DNA of 64,000 nucleotides from Salvelinus alpinus (taxonomy: Eukaryota; Chordata; Actinopteri; Salmoniformes; Salmonidae): NCBI RefSeq assembly GCF_045679555.1, contig NC_092087.1, forward strand, positions 22,406,925-22,470,924, given 5' to 3'. Shown here one piece after another: positions 1 to 13,109 of the stretch. The number at the start of each line of letters is the position of its first letter. Within the stretch, counting starts at the first letter, position 1. The notes under the pieces were generated by a model, which saw only the letters and a program-made list of their open reading frames with translations, ran no database searches and had not been told where the DNA came from. The translations under genes and the position numbers were made by a program.

Positions 1-794
1 AGCCATTCCTGAACCTGAGACCAGAAACAGGCTACCTGAGGGCAATACCAAAATAAATGGTCTATTGATTCTGTATCCTCACAACAGAATCTGCAGAGCT
101 TCGATGATTTTATGCCCCAAATATTCAACATTTTGTTGGTGGCAAGAATTCTATATAATAATTTTTGCTGAAAAGCACAAAGTCTTGAATCTTGCATTGT
201 TTTATATATCAACTCATACACCCTGTACCATGGAATCGGTACATCAAAAATCTCTTCCCAACTATTTTGCAATCTGTATGGCACAGTTGTCAACATCCTG
301 GTCCTCAAATGAAACTGGTATACTTTCCTATTTATGCTATTTTTATTCCTCCACCAGTTTTGATCCTTTATATTGGGCAGACAGACCAGTTCCCTACCTC
401 CTCCCGCTGCCACCTGCCTCCTCCATTTTTGGGGTAATACTGTAATCAATTGGTTGTACTCTTGGATTGAGCAGACCTTCTCGTACAATTCTGATAACTC
501 CATGAATGACATAACTCTCCCATTCCAATTTACAATATAATTAAGAACAAAATACTATTTTCAAACATCTTTCCCATAAATACAGGTATTTTATCAACAA
601 GCACATTTGAGTTCAGCAATAATATTTGTTGTAATATATGTTCTATCTTTTCAAGGGCATGAAATTTAAATTGTAGCCAGCTCTGCAATGCTTGTTTGGA
701 AAAGAGAGATACTTTGACAAAAGTATAATTTTCAATTAATCGAAAATGAGAAATGGCAATCTGCACTAAGGCAACAAGGCAAATTTGAAACAAT
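1..794 (-). mobile_element. L1-like LINE fragment, ORF2 C-terminal region
   Basis: Read on the minus strand, about 20-420 translates to a typical fish L1 ORF2 tail: 'LATNKMLNIWGIK', then a Cys/His cluster 'LCRFCCEDTESIDHLFWYC' that matches the C-terminal zinc-knuckle-like end of L1 ORF2. The frame is not continuously open, so this is a dead copy. It continues in the same orientation beyond later insertions at 2436-2586, 4196-4668 and 5175-6870, where the endonuclease and ORF1 are found. The reverse-transcriptase core is not visible, so either a large deletion has occurred or two L1 pieces lie together. The small plus-strand reading frames here are shadows. Confidence 0.6.
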
Positions 795-2435
795 CTCGAG
801 CACCGAGCCAGCCCCACGCACCAGCCCTCCGGTGCCGGCACAACGTACCAGGCCTCCAGTTCCTGTTCCACGCACTCGCCTAGAGGTGCGTGTTCCCAAC
901 CCGGTACCACCAGTTCCGGCACCACGCACCAGGCCTACTGTGCGCCTCCAGAGTCCAGTATGCCCTGTTCCTGCTCCCCGCACTCGCCCTGAGGTGCGTG
1001 TTCCCAGCCCGGTACCACCAGTTCCGGCACCACGCACCAGGCCTACTGTGCGCCTCGGCAGGCCTGAGTCTCCCTCCTGTCCAGCGCCGCCTGAGCCGTC
1101 CGTCTGTCCAGCGCCGCCTGAGCCGTCCGTCTGTCCAGCGCCGCCTGAGCCGCCCGTCTGTCCAGCGCCGTCTGAGCCGCCCGTCTGTCCAGCGCCGTCT
1201 GAGCCGCCCGTCTGTCCAGCGTCGTCTGAGCCGCCCGTCTGTCCAGCGCCGTCTGAGCCGCCCGTCTGTCCAGCGCCGTCTGAGCCACCCGTCTGTCCAG
1301 AGCCGTCAGAGCCGCCCGTCTGTCCTGAGCCGCTAGAGCCGCCCGTCAGTCAGGAGCCGCCAGAGCCGCTCGTCAGTCAGGAGCCGCCAGAGCCGCCCGC
1401 CAGTCAGGAGCCGCCCGCCAGTCAGGAGCCGCCAGAGCCGCCCGTCAGTCAGGAGCCGCCAGAGCCGCCCGCCCGTCAGGAGCCGCCCGCCAGTCAGGAG
1501 CCGCCAGAGCCGCCCGTCAGTCAGGAGCCGCCAGAGCCGCCCGTCAGTCAGGAGCCGCCAGAGCCGCCCGCCAGTCAGGAGCCGCCCGCCAGTCAGGAGC
1601 CGCCAGAGCCGCCCGCCAGTCAGGAGCTGCCAGAGCCGTCCGCCAGACAGGAGCTGCCAGAGCCGCCCGCCAGTCAGGAGCTGCCAGAGCCGCCCGCCAG
1701 TCAGGAGCTGCCAGAGCTGCCCCTCAGTCCGGAGCTGCCCCTCAGTCCGGAACTGCCCCTCAGTCCGAAGCTGCCCCTCAGTCCGGAGCTGCCCCTCAGT
1801 CCGGAGCTGCCCCTCCGTCCGGAGCTGCCCCTCAGTCCAGTGGGGCCCTTTATTAGGGTTGCCAGTCCTAGGTCGGCGGCGAGGGTCGCCGCTCTAAAGA
1901 CGCTACTGAAGCGGACTAAGACTATGGTGGAGTGGGGTCCACGTCCAGCGCCAGAGCCGCCACAGCGGACAGATGCCCACCCAGACCCTTCCCTATAGGT
2001 TGAGGTTTTGCGGCCGGAGTCCGCACCTTGGGGGGGGGGGGGGTTATGTCACGTTCTGACCTTAGTTCTTTTGTATTTTCTTTGTTTTAGTATGGTCAGG
2101 GCGTGAGTTGGGTGGGTTATCTATGTTTGTGTTTCTATGTTGTGTTTTTTGTTTGGCCTGATATGGTTCTCAATCAGAGGCAGGTGTTTGTCATTGTCTC
2201 TGATTGGGAACCATATTTAGGTAGCCTGTTTTCTGTTGTGTTTTGTGGGTGGTTGTCTTCCGTGTCTGTGTGTTCCACACGGAACTGTTTCGTTTTTTTC
2301 GTTCGTTCACTTTATTGTTTTGTATTTCAGTGTTCAGTTTGTTCCATTAAAGATTCATCATGAACACTTACCACGCTGCGCATTGGTCCGACATTTCTTA
2401 CTCCTCGTCAGATGAGGAGGACGAATTCTGTTACA
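795..2435 (+). mobile_element. Incomplete LTR retroelement (fossil): 3' internal part plus 3' LTR
   Basis: Fossil of a Gypsy-like LTR element. The visible parts are a proline-rich coding stretch (about 832-1998), a G-rich polypurine tract just before the LTR (about 2030-2043) and one LTR at 2047-2435 that begins TGTCAC and ends TTACA. There is no 5' LTR and most of the interior is absent, so the element is broken. A related solo LTR of the same family lies in opposite orientation at 6875-7243, clearly diverged in sequence, which suggests the family is not very recent. The Gypsy assignment rests on the 5 bp target duplication of that relative and on general LTR form; no pol domain is visible here. 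Confidence 0.65.
1076..1840 (+). repeat. Coding minisatellite in the LTR fossil (Pro/Glu-rich units)
   Basis: Tandem units of about 27 bp encode nine-residue repeats of the type CPAPSEPPV, followed by SQEPPEPPA-type units and then by six-residue SPELPL units (18 bp). The units keep one reading frame. The repeat belongs to the 3' internal part of the LTR element and is not a host gene. Its period change from 27 to 18 bp suggests successive slippage expansions. Confidence 0.75.
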
Positions 2436-2586
2436 ATATGATACTGGAAAAATTCTGTTATATATTATTTTGTCTTAGTTAAAAATAAGTTGTCCTCCAG
2501 TAAACTTTGACTAAATTTCCAATATCCCCGTCCACGTGGAAAATCTATAAGAGTTATGTGAATGCCAATTAGATGATGATCTGATA
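2436..2586 (-). mobile_element. Short L1-like LINE remnant between two insertions
   Basis: About 150 bp left between the LTR fossil and the Tc1 element. It is most simply the continuation of the minus-strand L1 copy that resumes at 4196, because removing the Tc1 element rejoins the two at a single TA. No reading frame of note. Confidence 0.4.
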
Positions 2587-4193
<1,607 letters not shown>

Positions 4194-4195
4194 TA

Positions 4196-4668
4196 TATCT
4201 CACTAGGTCGGGATTTTTTAGTCTCCAAATATCCACTATTTCTAATGTGTCCATAATATTTGTGATTTCCTTAAGGTCACGTGATGATAGTTTGTAGAGT
4301 GATTACCTTTACGGTCCATTGAGGTACTCAACACTGTGTTAAAGTTTCCTACCATAATGATTTGATCATTTGTTGCCTGTAAGTTTAGTAAATTGGTATA
4401 AATGTTTTCAAAGAAGTATGGATCATCCTGATTTGGACCATATAGATTAATGAGCCAAATCTCTTTTTCGTCCACTTTCATATTCAAAAAGATCCACCTT
4501 CCACGCGATTCATTCCTGACTATTTGCACATTCAGATCGAAATTTTTGTTAATTAATATCATCACACCTTTTGAGTTCCTTTGTCCATGACAGAAAATTA
4601 TTTCACCACCCCATTCCTTTTTCCACACAACTTCATCTAAGGATGTAGAGTGAGTTTCCTGTGAACAG
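4196..4668 (-). mobile_element. L1-like LINE, endonuclease region
   Basis: The minus strand encodes an APE-type endonuclease segment: 'GGEIIFCHGQRNSKGVMILI', 'WLINLYGPNQDD' and 'IIMVGNFNTVLS'. The last motif is normally GDFN, so the catalytic-site Asp is Asn here. This is part of the same minus-strand L1 copy as 5175-6870. It is separated from the N-terminal part of the domain by a solo LTR. Confidence 0.7.
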
Positions 4669-5174
4669 TGTCAGGACCCGGTGCGAGAAACAGTCACTAA
4701 TAATCGTCAGAACCCAGAAGATAAGGCAGACACAGCAGTACTAGAGATGGTGGTTTAATTAAAGAACAAAATCTTCAGGCAAAGAAACTAAATCCACAAT
4801 GTCCAAAAATAAAGCCAAGAGGCACAAAATGGAAATCCTCCAAAATACAAAAGAAACTCCACAAAGTGGTAAAAAACAGCAGGGAAAAACAAACCTCAAA
4901 GGACTACTCAAATAATACACAAGAACTAAACCAGAGAACCTCTGGAAAATCCAACAAGAGAAATATCTGTATAAAACAAGGCTTGGGCTGGGGCTGGGTG
5001 CTAACTTACAAACACTGAGCAAGGAACTGAGGAACACACAGGGTTTAAATACTAACAAGGGAATGACCTACAGGTGCAAACAATAATAAGAGCAAGAAAA
5101 ACAAAAGGTACAAAAAAGGTGCAATGGGGACATCTAGTGACCAAAACCCGAACAGTCTTGGCCAAAACCTGACA
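4669..5174 (-). mobile_element. Solo LTR (fossil), 5 bp target duplication AACAG
   Basis: 506 bp sequence with TG...CA ends (tgtcagg...cctgaca) flanked by the direct repeat AACAG (4664-4668 and 5175-5179). It interrupts the L1 endonuclease. The orientation is inferred as minus from an AATAAA-like region when read on that strand. It is of a different family from the LTRs at 2047 and 6875. No internal region remains, as expected after LTR-LTR recombination. Confidence 0.75.
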
Positions 5175-6869
5175 AACAGTATATGTTATATTCCTTTTCT
5201 TTTAGCCACGTAAAGACTGATCTTCTTTTTTTATAATCCGCTAAACCGTTAAAATTATAACTGGCTATACTTATTTCACCCCTTACCATAACTAGATACT
5301 ATTCTCAGTCTAAATTGACCATAATTAGTGCTTGTAAAGTTACTGCCATCAGAGGTATTATGACAGTCAAAATTGGAGCTTTCAAATGTCTGATATTTAG
5401 AACTCAAGAAATAGGTTCTAGCAATATTTGTTTTATTATCTTGCCTGTTTGCCTGTGAGCCAATGCCACAGATGTTAGAAAATTGAGACAAGGTATTTTG
5501 TGTGTAGTAAATCTGAGTAGGTTGATGTGTATGATATTGGATGTGATTTAGTGAGTGTGTACGATGTCTGTATAAGAGTAAGACTATAATGTGTGCTGTC
5601 CAAATAAATAATAACTCTGCCAATTTGCATGGTTGAATGTCTATGTGTGTAACATGTAGTGCGTATAGCCTTAATATTTATGATGATAATTGTAATCCAT
5701 ATCGTATCGCCGTCATAGTTGCATCGTAATTACCTTTAACATCAATGAAAAACACATCCCAGCATTTCCATAGCAATTGACGTTTCACATGATCATGAAA
5801 GAGACCTTGCATTACTCTAGAGACAGCTTCACTACAGTACAAATGTATTCCGTACAAAATATGTTATTATTATATCTTCCCCTTGCTTGTTGTAAACATA
5901 TATAAACTTGTAGACAAATACATAAAAAAGATAGACAAACAAGAAACATATTAAATTATAAAACAGTTCTCGACAATAAAAGAAGAGAAAAGAGAAAGTG
6001 AGAGAAGAGAAAGTGAGAGAAGAGAGCGAGATCAAGTGTGTATGTGTATGTATAAGTCCGTATGTGTAAGCGAGCATGTAACTGAGTACGTGTGTGTTCA
6101 TATCCACTTCATAGTGTTCATATATTTTTACAGTTCCCATACTTAATTTTTTTCGTAACCTGAAGTCCCTGTAGAAATTAGTACAGCAATGGGGTTATGA
6201 AGCTGTCTCGGGAATAGCTGTCCATCTATAAAGAGTTTGTCCACAATGAGAAAGGCACGCTTACCCTTCTCCCTCTGTTGCCTCTGTACCGGATACAGTC
6301 TCTTATGACGTTCGTTTATCTCCATTGGAAATTGGTCATTGAGACCGAATTTGGTCCCTTTAAGCTCCCTTCCCCTGCTTTTGATCAGTTCCTTTTGTTG
6401 GTAGTGTTCAAATTTTGCGATGATCGGCCAGGGACCTTTGGTCTTGTCGCTCCGAGCTCCAAGTGTGTGTACACGGTGGAAAGGCACATTGTTTACAGTC
6501 TCTATAGGAAGTTTCAAGGCGGATTGCAGGAATTCTCTGATCGCGCCCTCTGGATTATTGGATGCATCCTCAGGAATCCCAGAAAATGTTTTATTTTCAT
6601 GCATGCTACGACTTGGTATGTCTAGTAGCGACTCCTTCATCACCCTGTTTTCCCTGAGTAGACAATCCATGTTGGAATCGTGGATTTTTACCTTGGCTGT
6701 GAGTGCCTTGTTCTCTCCTTGGAGCGTGAGAATTTCACTCTGGCTAAACTACAAACTCCCCCTCAGCCCTGCTACCTCACACAACTTTTCCAGTGTTGCA
6801 TGGATTCCAGCCAGAGCACTAGCCTCTACTTCAACGGTAAGTAAATTGTCTGTGTCTGTAGATTAATCT
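5175..6869 (-). mobile_element. L1-like LINE, ORF1 and start of ORF2
   Basis: At about 5195-5255 the minus strand reads the ORF2 start region (ASYNFNGLADYKKRRSVFTW-like), leading into the endonuclease at 4196-4668. Further upstream, 6143-6670 encodes an L1 ORF1 RNA-binding segment: 'KTFSGIPEDASNNPEGAIRE', 'FHRVHTLGARSDKTKGPWPI' and 'KGTKFGLNDQFPMEINERHK', the family's RRM plus C-terminal domain signature. The 5140-6140 interval between the ORFs holds no long frame. The copy is broken. About 6680-6840 appears to be the ORF1 N-terminal coiled-coil part on the minus strand. Confidence 0.75.
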
Positions 6870-6874
6870 GTTGT

Positions 6875-7243
6875 TGTAACGGTATTCGTCGTCTGAAGAA
6901 GAGGAATCATCGGACCAAAGCGCAGCGTGGTAAGTGTTCATGCTTGTTTTATTAAAACTGAACACTATAACAAAAATAAACAAGAGAATAACCGAAACAG
7001 TCCTGTAAGGTGAAAACACTAAACAGAAATTAACTACCCACAAAAACCATGTGGGAAAAAGCTACCTAAGTATGGTTCCCAATCAGAGACAACGATAGAC
7101 AGCTGTCCCTGATTGAGAACCATACCCGGCCAAAACAAAGAAATACAAAACATAGAAAAAATAACATAGAATGCCCACCCAAATCACACCCTGACCAAAC
7201 CAAAATAGAGACATAAAAAGCTCTCTACGGTCAGGGTGTGACA
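6875..7243 (-). mobile_element. Solo LTR (fossil), 5 bp target duplication GTTGT
   Basis: 369 bp with TG...CA ends (tgtaacgg...gtgtgaca) and flanking direct repeats GTTGT at 6870-6874 and 7244-7248. Read on the minus strand it aligns along its length to the LTR at 2047-2435, including 'atggttctcaatcag' and the end 'gaacacttaccacgctgcgc', with many differences. Same Gypsy-like family, a separate and fairly old insertion. Confidence 0.85.
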
Positions 7244-7248
7244 GTTGT

Positions 7249-10029
7249 TCTTTTTTGTTGTTGGGTTAATTAAAGTTATTTTATGAGGTAGTTGGATCTT
7301 TCCATTTCACAAACAACTTCATATGACTCTCTATACGGGAATACGCAAATAAAGTCCCATAAGGGATGGATGAAGATGAACACAAATATGCTTTACTTAA
7401 TTTATAACCAATGATGTTACACTAGCCGAATAAGCAGCGGATGAGTGAAGTCTTTTTATGAAAAAAAGCATGAAAAAAACAACAAATGTTTTTGTGTTAA
7501 ACCAATATACAACGAAGTCCAAAAAATGAAAGGTGGTTTGCACACAAAAATATATACAACTTTCAAACTTCCTCTTTTGTTTTTTTGCTTTTCAGCAGGC
7601 AGGAGTGGAAAACTAACACAAACGTTTCGGTGTCCACCTTCATCGGTGTATGTCTGTTTCTCTGGTTTCAGGCATCAGTTATGTAGAGTGAGACACAGGC
7701 GTGAATGATAGTAATCAACCGGACCAAGTTTTTCTAAACTTTTCTAATCAGATTTCGGCAATCAGATTGGATTAAATGTTAGAATTGGGTATTTCTGGAG
7801 GCAGAAAAAATGCACACCTGTTTAGGCGAGGTGCTGGCTAGCGGAGTGGAACACTTGAAAAATAATTGGGTATTTCAGAACTGAAAATTTGTTTCTGTTT
7901 CTGGTTTGAATGATAGGAAGCAAACGTTGATTAACAGTTGATTGGCATTCTCACGTTTTTGGAGTGCATCATGCACTCAACTGTAACAAAGACACTTAAA
8001 ATATATAAAATCTAAAGTGAGAAAATATTGACTGAAGTTGTAGTTTTTAGTGTGAACCACCCTTAAATGTGTTCAATTGCCATTCAAATGAATGAACAGT
8101 TGATTCTCAAATGATATCTTTGTTTCAATACCTTAAGCACCAGACGAGTGCTAGAATCTCCATCTACAATTCCGTGAAATTCTTACTTACAAGCCCTTAA
8201 CCAACAATGCAGTTATGGACCTGTGTTTGACATTTTAGGCTTTTTATTTTTCCCATAATCCCTGTGGCATCACTAGTAATTCTAATTCCTATGATTTATG
8301 TAGATTGTCTATGATGTAGGCATATAGCCAGTCACATTTGCAACCACATTATTTTACTGAAACTGGTCATACACAGACTTTTGTGGTCATATGTGGTTAT
8401 TGAAAATGAGTAGCCTAACAAGTCTCAACATGTACTCAGTCTCAGTCACATTTGCAACCAAATGATTTGAACCATTGCAAATACTGTTGTAATTTGTAAT
8501 TTAGTATTTTTTTGGAAATGATTTATGCCACAAAAGTGTATTACTTAATAGTATGCATGGTTTTCAGTTTTGGCTTGTAGGCCAACCAACCAGGTGAACG
8601 TGGATACCGTGGAGGAGGCAGTTGAGGGGCCGTGGTGATGGAGGGAACTGACTATATTAATTTGGGGACAGGTTGAAACACATGAAACATTCATGGACAT
8701 TTAGCTAGATTACTGTTGCTTGCTAATTTGTCCTGGGATATAAACATTAGGTTGTTTTTTTTAACCTGAAATGCACAAGGTCCTTTTTTCTGGTTCTTTG
8801 TAGAATTTGGACCAATTTTGACTCATAAAAAATTGTATGTTCTCTACTTCGACAATTAATCCACAGATAAAATGGGAAACCTAGTTAATTTCTAGTAATC
8901 TCTCCTCCTTCAGGCTTCTTCTTCTTCTTCTTCTGTGGACTTTATATGGCGGTTGGCAACCAACTTTAAGGTGCATTACCACCACCAACTGGACTGGAGT
9001 GTGGATCAATCACCCATGTATGCTCCTAAAAACCAAGGAGGAGATGGGAGAGGGGGGACTTGCAGCATGTGAAGCAGTCAAAAATAGAACCAAGTTCTAT
9101 TTTAGCTCATGGCTATGAGCTCGTTGACACTCGTTGATGCGCACAAGCATTTTGGATGATTGAATAACATGTATGTGTACATTTATTTTACAACGCTTGC
9201 GCACGCAACGCAGGCGGTGTGGTCAGTATGTAAGCCAGAAATCTGAATCTTAAAGAAGAAATAACAAGCTGTACCCCATCATTGTCAGGAAAAGCCATTA
9301 TAAAGAGTTGCCTCATTCCTCACATTTTCCAGACATAGCCCAGGCTACATGTCGATGATCTAAATAAACAGGAGTAGCTGGTGCATTTTTCCCCCAAATA
9401 GGTAGCCTATTTTTCAGATAAACCATAGCCTACATCTTAAAATATATATTTTTAACCACACAACTTAACTTAGGGAAACTTAGGGAAGCCTAGGGAAAAT
9501 CATAACAATTCCTTGAATTCCTTTTCTACAAACAACCCACTCAATATCTAAACCATATTTTATTCATTTGAACCACTTTGTTTGAACTCTACAAACAAAT
9601 CGGCTGTAAGCAACAACAGTGATAAGGTCAAGAAAATGACATTGACAATGTGATATATAATTCTGAAACACAATCCAGTTTATAAATGTAAAATAACGTT
9701 GCATTCATACATTGCTACATTGTTTTTCATAAACGCTATTTTATACATATTATTGGCCTGCAGTTAAACTTATTTATAGTAATAGACGCTAACTGAACTT
9801 CACAAGCATGTTGACATTTATTGTCACCGGTCTTGTCCTGGAGGCAGAACTGGGCGATTTCCCCTTAAATAGGCCAGGTGGCTATATTGTACAAATTATT
9901 TGGCCTTCATTTAAGGTTAGGTTTAAAATCAGATGTTATGGCTTTGTGGCTTTGCCAGCTAGTGACCACTCTACAGAGCCACCTCCAGAACAAGATGCAT
10001 GACGAAAAACGCTAACCTGCGTTTCACAA
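7249..10029. other. No gene recognised; scattered short repeat pieces
   Basis: No supported coding region. A short dispersed-repeat piece lies around 8165-8220 ('gtgaaattcttacttacaag'), and a CTT-rich repeat start with a common teleost interspersed sequence lies around 8917-9010. At about 8583-8655 a glycine/arginine-rich reading (GERGYRGGG) is interrupted and has no clear splice context. AT-rich sequence makes up the rest. Confidence 0.5.
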
Positions 10030-10054
10030 TTCTTGACTCGGTAACAATGCACAA

Positions 10055-10532
10055 ACAGTCGTAAATTCACTCCGGAGCGCAAGAGGGTACTCAGAGTGCG
10101 CTAATTCAGTGCGTTTCGCCCTCGGAGCATTCCGAGCGGCCGAGGAGTAGGGTTGATCCGAGCGTTCTGACCTCACAACGGCAGTCAAGCACCCAAGCTA
10201 ACAGGATAAGCACCCAAGCTAACAGGCTAAGGTTGGCTAGCTTGCTTGCTACTTCCAGACAAAAATGAGAGAACACCTCACTCTGACCATTTTACTCGCC
10301 CTGGTAGAGGTGGTTGGGCTGTTTTTATGTTATCCATAGCATTGGTGACTGTAACTGTTGCTATCAACAATTTAATTACGCTTTTTTTGCCGACGTTTAC
10401 TGGCACCGCCCATCTTCAACTGGTGTTTAGCGTTCGTAAATTCATCAGTTATTCTGCACTCTGGCACACTCAGGCGAGAGTGCATCTGAAATCTGAGTAG
10501 ATAGCCAGAGTGAATTTAGTAACGTGCCCTTA
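10055..10532. repeat. Probable non-autonomous DNA element with inverted ends
   Basis: The block starts around 'cgtaaattcactccggagcg' and ends 'gagtgaatttagtaacg'; the two ends share CG(T)..AAATTCACTC in inverted orientation. An internal 'cactctggcacactcaggcgagagtgc' copy also pairs with the left end. It is GC-richer than its surroundings and carries a tandem 'aagcacccaagctaacagg' repeat at about 10184-10223. The family (hAT-like) is a guess from the look of similar salmonid repeats. I see no convincing 8 bp target duplication. Confidence 0.4.
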
Positions 10533-10748
10533 ATCAGTTAATTTGATCAGCATTGCACCGCGAGAAAAATATAATTCTAATTTGGTGTTCTATATAATTG
10601 TGATATCGTTGACGCTCAAAGCCTGTATGTTTTCTCTCATTGACTCCCATGCATTCTATGTCCAGCATAAGCATGCTCGTTCACGCATGTAAAAAAAAAA
10701 AGGCTCCCGTGTGCTTTGGGCTTTACCCCATATTGAATTAGCCAGTCC

Positions 10749-10914
10749 CAGTTCACTCCCTAACCTTTTCCCTTGGCCCTGACCCTTTCGATATGTGTAT
10801 ATGTGCAAGCAATATGGTGTGAGCTCCACCACTTTCCTGATTATGCCTACCCAGACCCGTCAGAAAAATCTAAGGGTTAGGTCAGGGCCAAGGAGGAGGG
10901 GTAGGGAGTGCATT
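10749..10914. repeat. Short hairpin-forming inverted repeat (MITE-like)
   Basis: The left arm 'cactccctaacct ... cttggccctgaccc' (10754-10788) is the imperfect inverse of the right arm 'gggttaggtcagggccaagg ... tagggagtgca' (10874-10912), separated by about 85 bp. The arms are about 35-40 bp. Consistent with a small foldback transposon; no coding capacity. Confidence 0.55.
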
Positions 10915-10980
10915 TGGACCAGAAAATGTGTATGTGCCACCTAAGAGTTTCAATACAAATCATGTCTGTGTGTTCATTCA

Positions 10981-11082
10981 GGTTTAAATTCACAGTGGAA
11001 GAGATGCAGGGGTCCTTTGTGACCATGGCCAAGGACACTGGCACTGCAGAGTGCCAGAAAAGACAGAACCGAAGAAGTGCAA
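10981..11082 (+). other. Unrecognised exon-like block 1
   Basis: Preceded by an acceptor-like 'gtgtgttcattcag' and followed by a GT donor (gcaatg|gtacat). The open frame reads FKFTVEEMQGSFVTMAKDTG then TAECQKRQNRRSAM, which looks protein-like and basic at the end. I do not recognise the family. It could be a captured or decayed host exon or part of a DNA transposon gene. See the partner block at 11518. Confidence 0.25.
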
Positions 11083-11517
11083 TGGTACATGAACCTATCT
11101 ATTTTCTTTGTCTCCACTGTCCACAATGTGAGTGTGGGCTGTCATCTCTATAGTACAGCACATTATCTTAGTTGTTTGTTAGTGTACAGCAATGACAACG
11201 ACAGTGAAAGTCAGCTAAGTTATCAACATCATGTATTGCTATGTTTGAGGCAATGACTAAAATACATAACCATTCTATCAGGTGTAAGAATAAAAAGAAT
11301 GATGACTGAAATAAATACAAATACCAAATTAGTCTCTTCCCTCACCCCTCCATTTGTGCATTCACATGCGCCTCTGTCATATCCACAAGTGTCCCAAAAC
11401 AGAAGTATGTACGTTGTGTTAGGAAAAAATGTAAACATAAAAGTTACTTATTGAATTCGTCCATTTGACCTATCTTAATGTTGTTTGTTCACTTTGTTGT
11501 TGGTTTCATTGCAGTGG

Positions 11518-11717
11518 CAGAAAATGGCGGAGCACCTGGGTCCACCTACCCACCATCACCTAAAACCCACTCCTCTCCCTACACCTGTGAAGGAGATCTC
11601 TCGCTCTCTCACCTCCACCCCCCCCCCCCCCCCACCCACTTATCTCCATATAATAAATCCTCTTCGTTTTCCAATGTGTGGTCTGTGCTTTATGAAGACA
11701 TTTTGAAGAATTATTAG
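11518..11717 (+). other. Unrecognised exon-like block 2
   Basis: Begins after a good acceptor (gtttcattgcag). It reads in phase 0 from the block at 10981 as WQKMAEHLGPPTHHHLKPTP, then a Ser/Pro-rich tail with a poly-C tract, and runs to a stop near 11717. The matched phase and basic/proline-rich composition argue for a former two-exon coding segment, but no family is recognised and no upstream exons were found. Confidence 0.25.
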
Positions 11718-12263
11718 GATCTAATATAATCCTATATTATTGTTTAATGGCATATACATCTACATGCATTATGACAGTTCTACAAATTGTACAATGAATC
11801 AGGAAAGCAGCAGATACGCCAGTCATCAGAGCCAGGAGGACACATGCGTTCATATTTCTGTTCAGCGTAGTAATTTTACCCTACGTTGTGTCTCAGAAAA
11901 GGGGAGGGGAATCTCAAAAAGAAAATGATCTGCCCTTTCCAAGCTTCTTTCCAGAGAAAAGTCGCATTAAGGGGTACCCACAAGCCAAATATCATTCATA
12001 TATACAGAGAAAAGAGTCGGCCGTAGAATTGAACCGTGTGGCACCCTCATAGAGACTGCCAGAGGTCCGGACAACAGGCCCTCCGATTTGACACACTGAA
12101 CTCTATCTGAGAAGTAGTTGGGGAACCAGGTGAGGCAGCCATTTGAGAAGCCAAGGCTATAGAGTCCACCGATAAGAATTCGATGATTGACAGAGTCGAA
12201 AGCCTTGGCCAGATCAAGGAAGACGGCTGCACAGTACTGTCTTTTATCGATGGCGGTTATGAT

Positions 12264-13109
12264 ACCAGGCTGTATCACCGCCTGGTACGGCAACTGCTCC
12301 GCCCACAACCGTAAGGCTCTCCAGAGTGTAGTGAGGTCTGCACAACGCATCACCGGGGGCAAACTACCTGCCCTCCAGGACACCTACACCACCCGATGTC
12401 ACAGGAAGGCCATAAAGATCATCAAGGACAACAACCACCCGAGCCACTGCCTGTTCACCCCGCTATCATCCAGAAGGCGAGGTCAGTACAGGTGCATCAA
12501 AGCAGGGACCGAGAGACTGAAAAACAGCTTCTATCTCAAGGCCATCAGACTGTTAAACAGCCACCACTAACATTTAGTGGCCGCTGCCAACATACTGACT
12601 CAACTCCAGCCACTTTAATAATGGGAATTGATGGAAATTATGTAAAAATGTATCACTAGCCACTTTAAACAATGCCACTTAATATAATGTTTACATACCC
12701 TACATTACTCATCTCATATGTATATGTATATACTGTACTGTATATCATCTACTGCATCTTGCCATCTTTATGTAATACATGTATCACTAGCCACTTTAAA
12801 GTATGCCACTTTATGTTTACATACCCCTACATTACTCATCTCATATGTATAGACTGTACACTATACCATCTACTGCATCTTGCCTATGCCGTTCTGTACC
12901 ATCACTCATTCATATATCTTTATGTACATATTCTTTATCCCTTTACACTTGTGTGTATAAGGTAGTAGTTGTGGAATTGTTAGGTTAGATTACTTGTTGG
13001 TTATTACTGCATTGTCGGAACTAGAAGCACAAGCATTTCGCTACACTCGCATTAACATCTGCTAACCATATGTATGTGACATATATAATTTGATTTGATT
13101 TGATTTGAT
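12264..13109 (+). mobile_element. LINE B, 5'-truncated, with TTTGA tail repeats
   Basis: 846 bp piece inserted in LINE A: the LINE A sequence 'ggcggttatgat' / 'atcgtttaggacc' is contiguous once it is removed. It encodes the C-terminal end of an ORF2 ('ITAWYGNCSAHNRKALQSVV', 'SAQRITGGKLP', 'NSFYLKAIRLLNSHH') with a stop at about 12568. A long 3' UTR follows, carrying a near-duplicate of about 120-150 bp (cactagccactttaaa, at about 12654 and 12785), and ends in ttgatttgatttgat. A different LINE family from A, and younger than it. Confidence 0.85.

Noticed and set aside
832-1998. 388-codon proline-rich frame as a host gene
   Set aside because: It is bounded downstream by a polypurine tract and an LTR, is made of minisatellite units, and has no splice or promoter context; it belongs to the LTR fossil.
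8583-8655. RGG-like exon of an RNA-binding protein
   Set aside because: The glycine/arginine reading is interrupted by a stop and needs a frame change; no supported splice sites or further exons.
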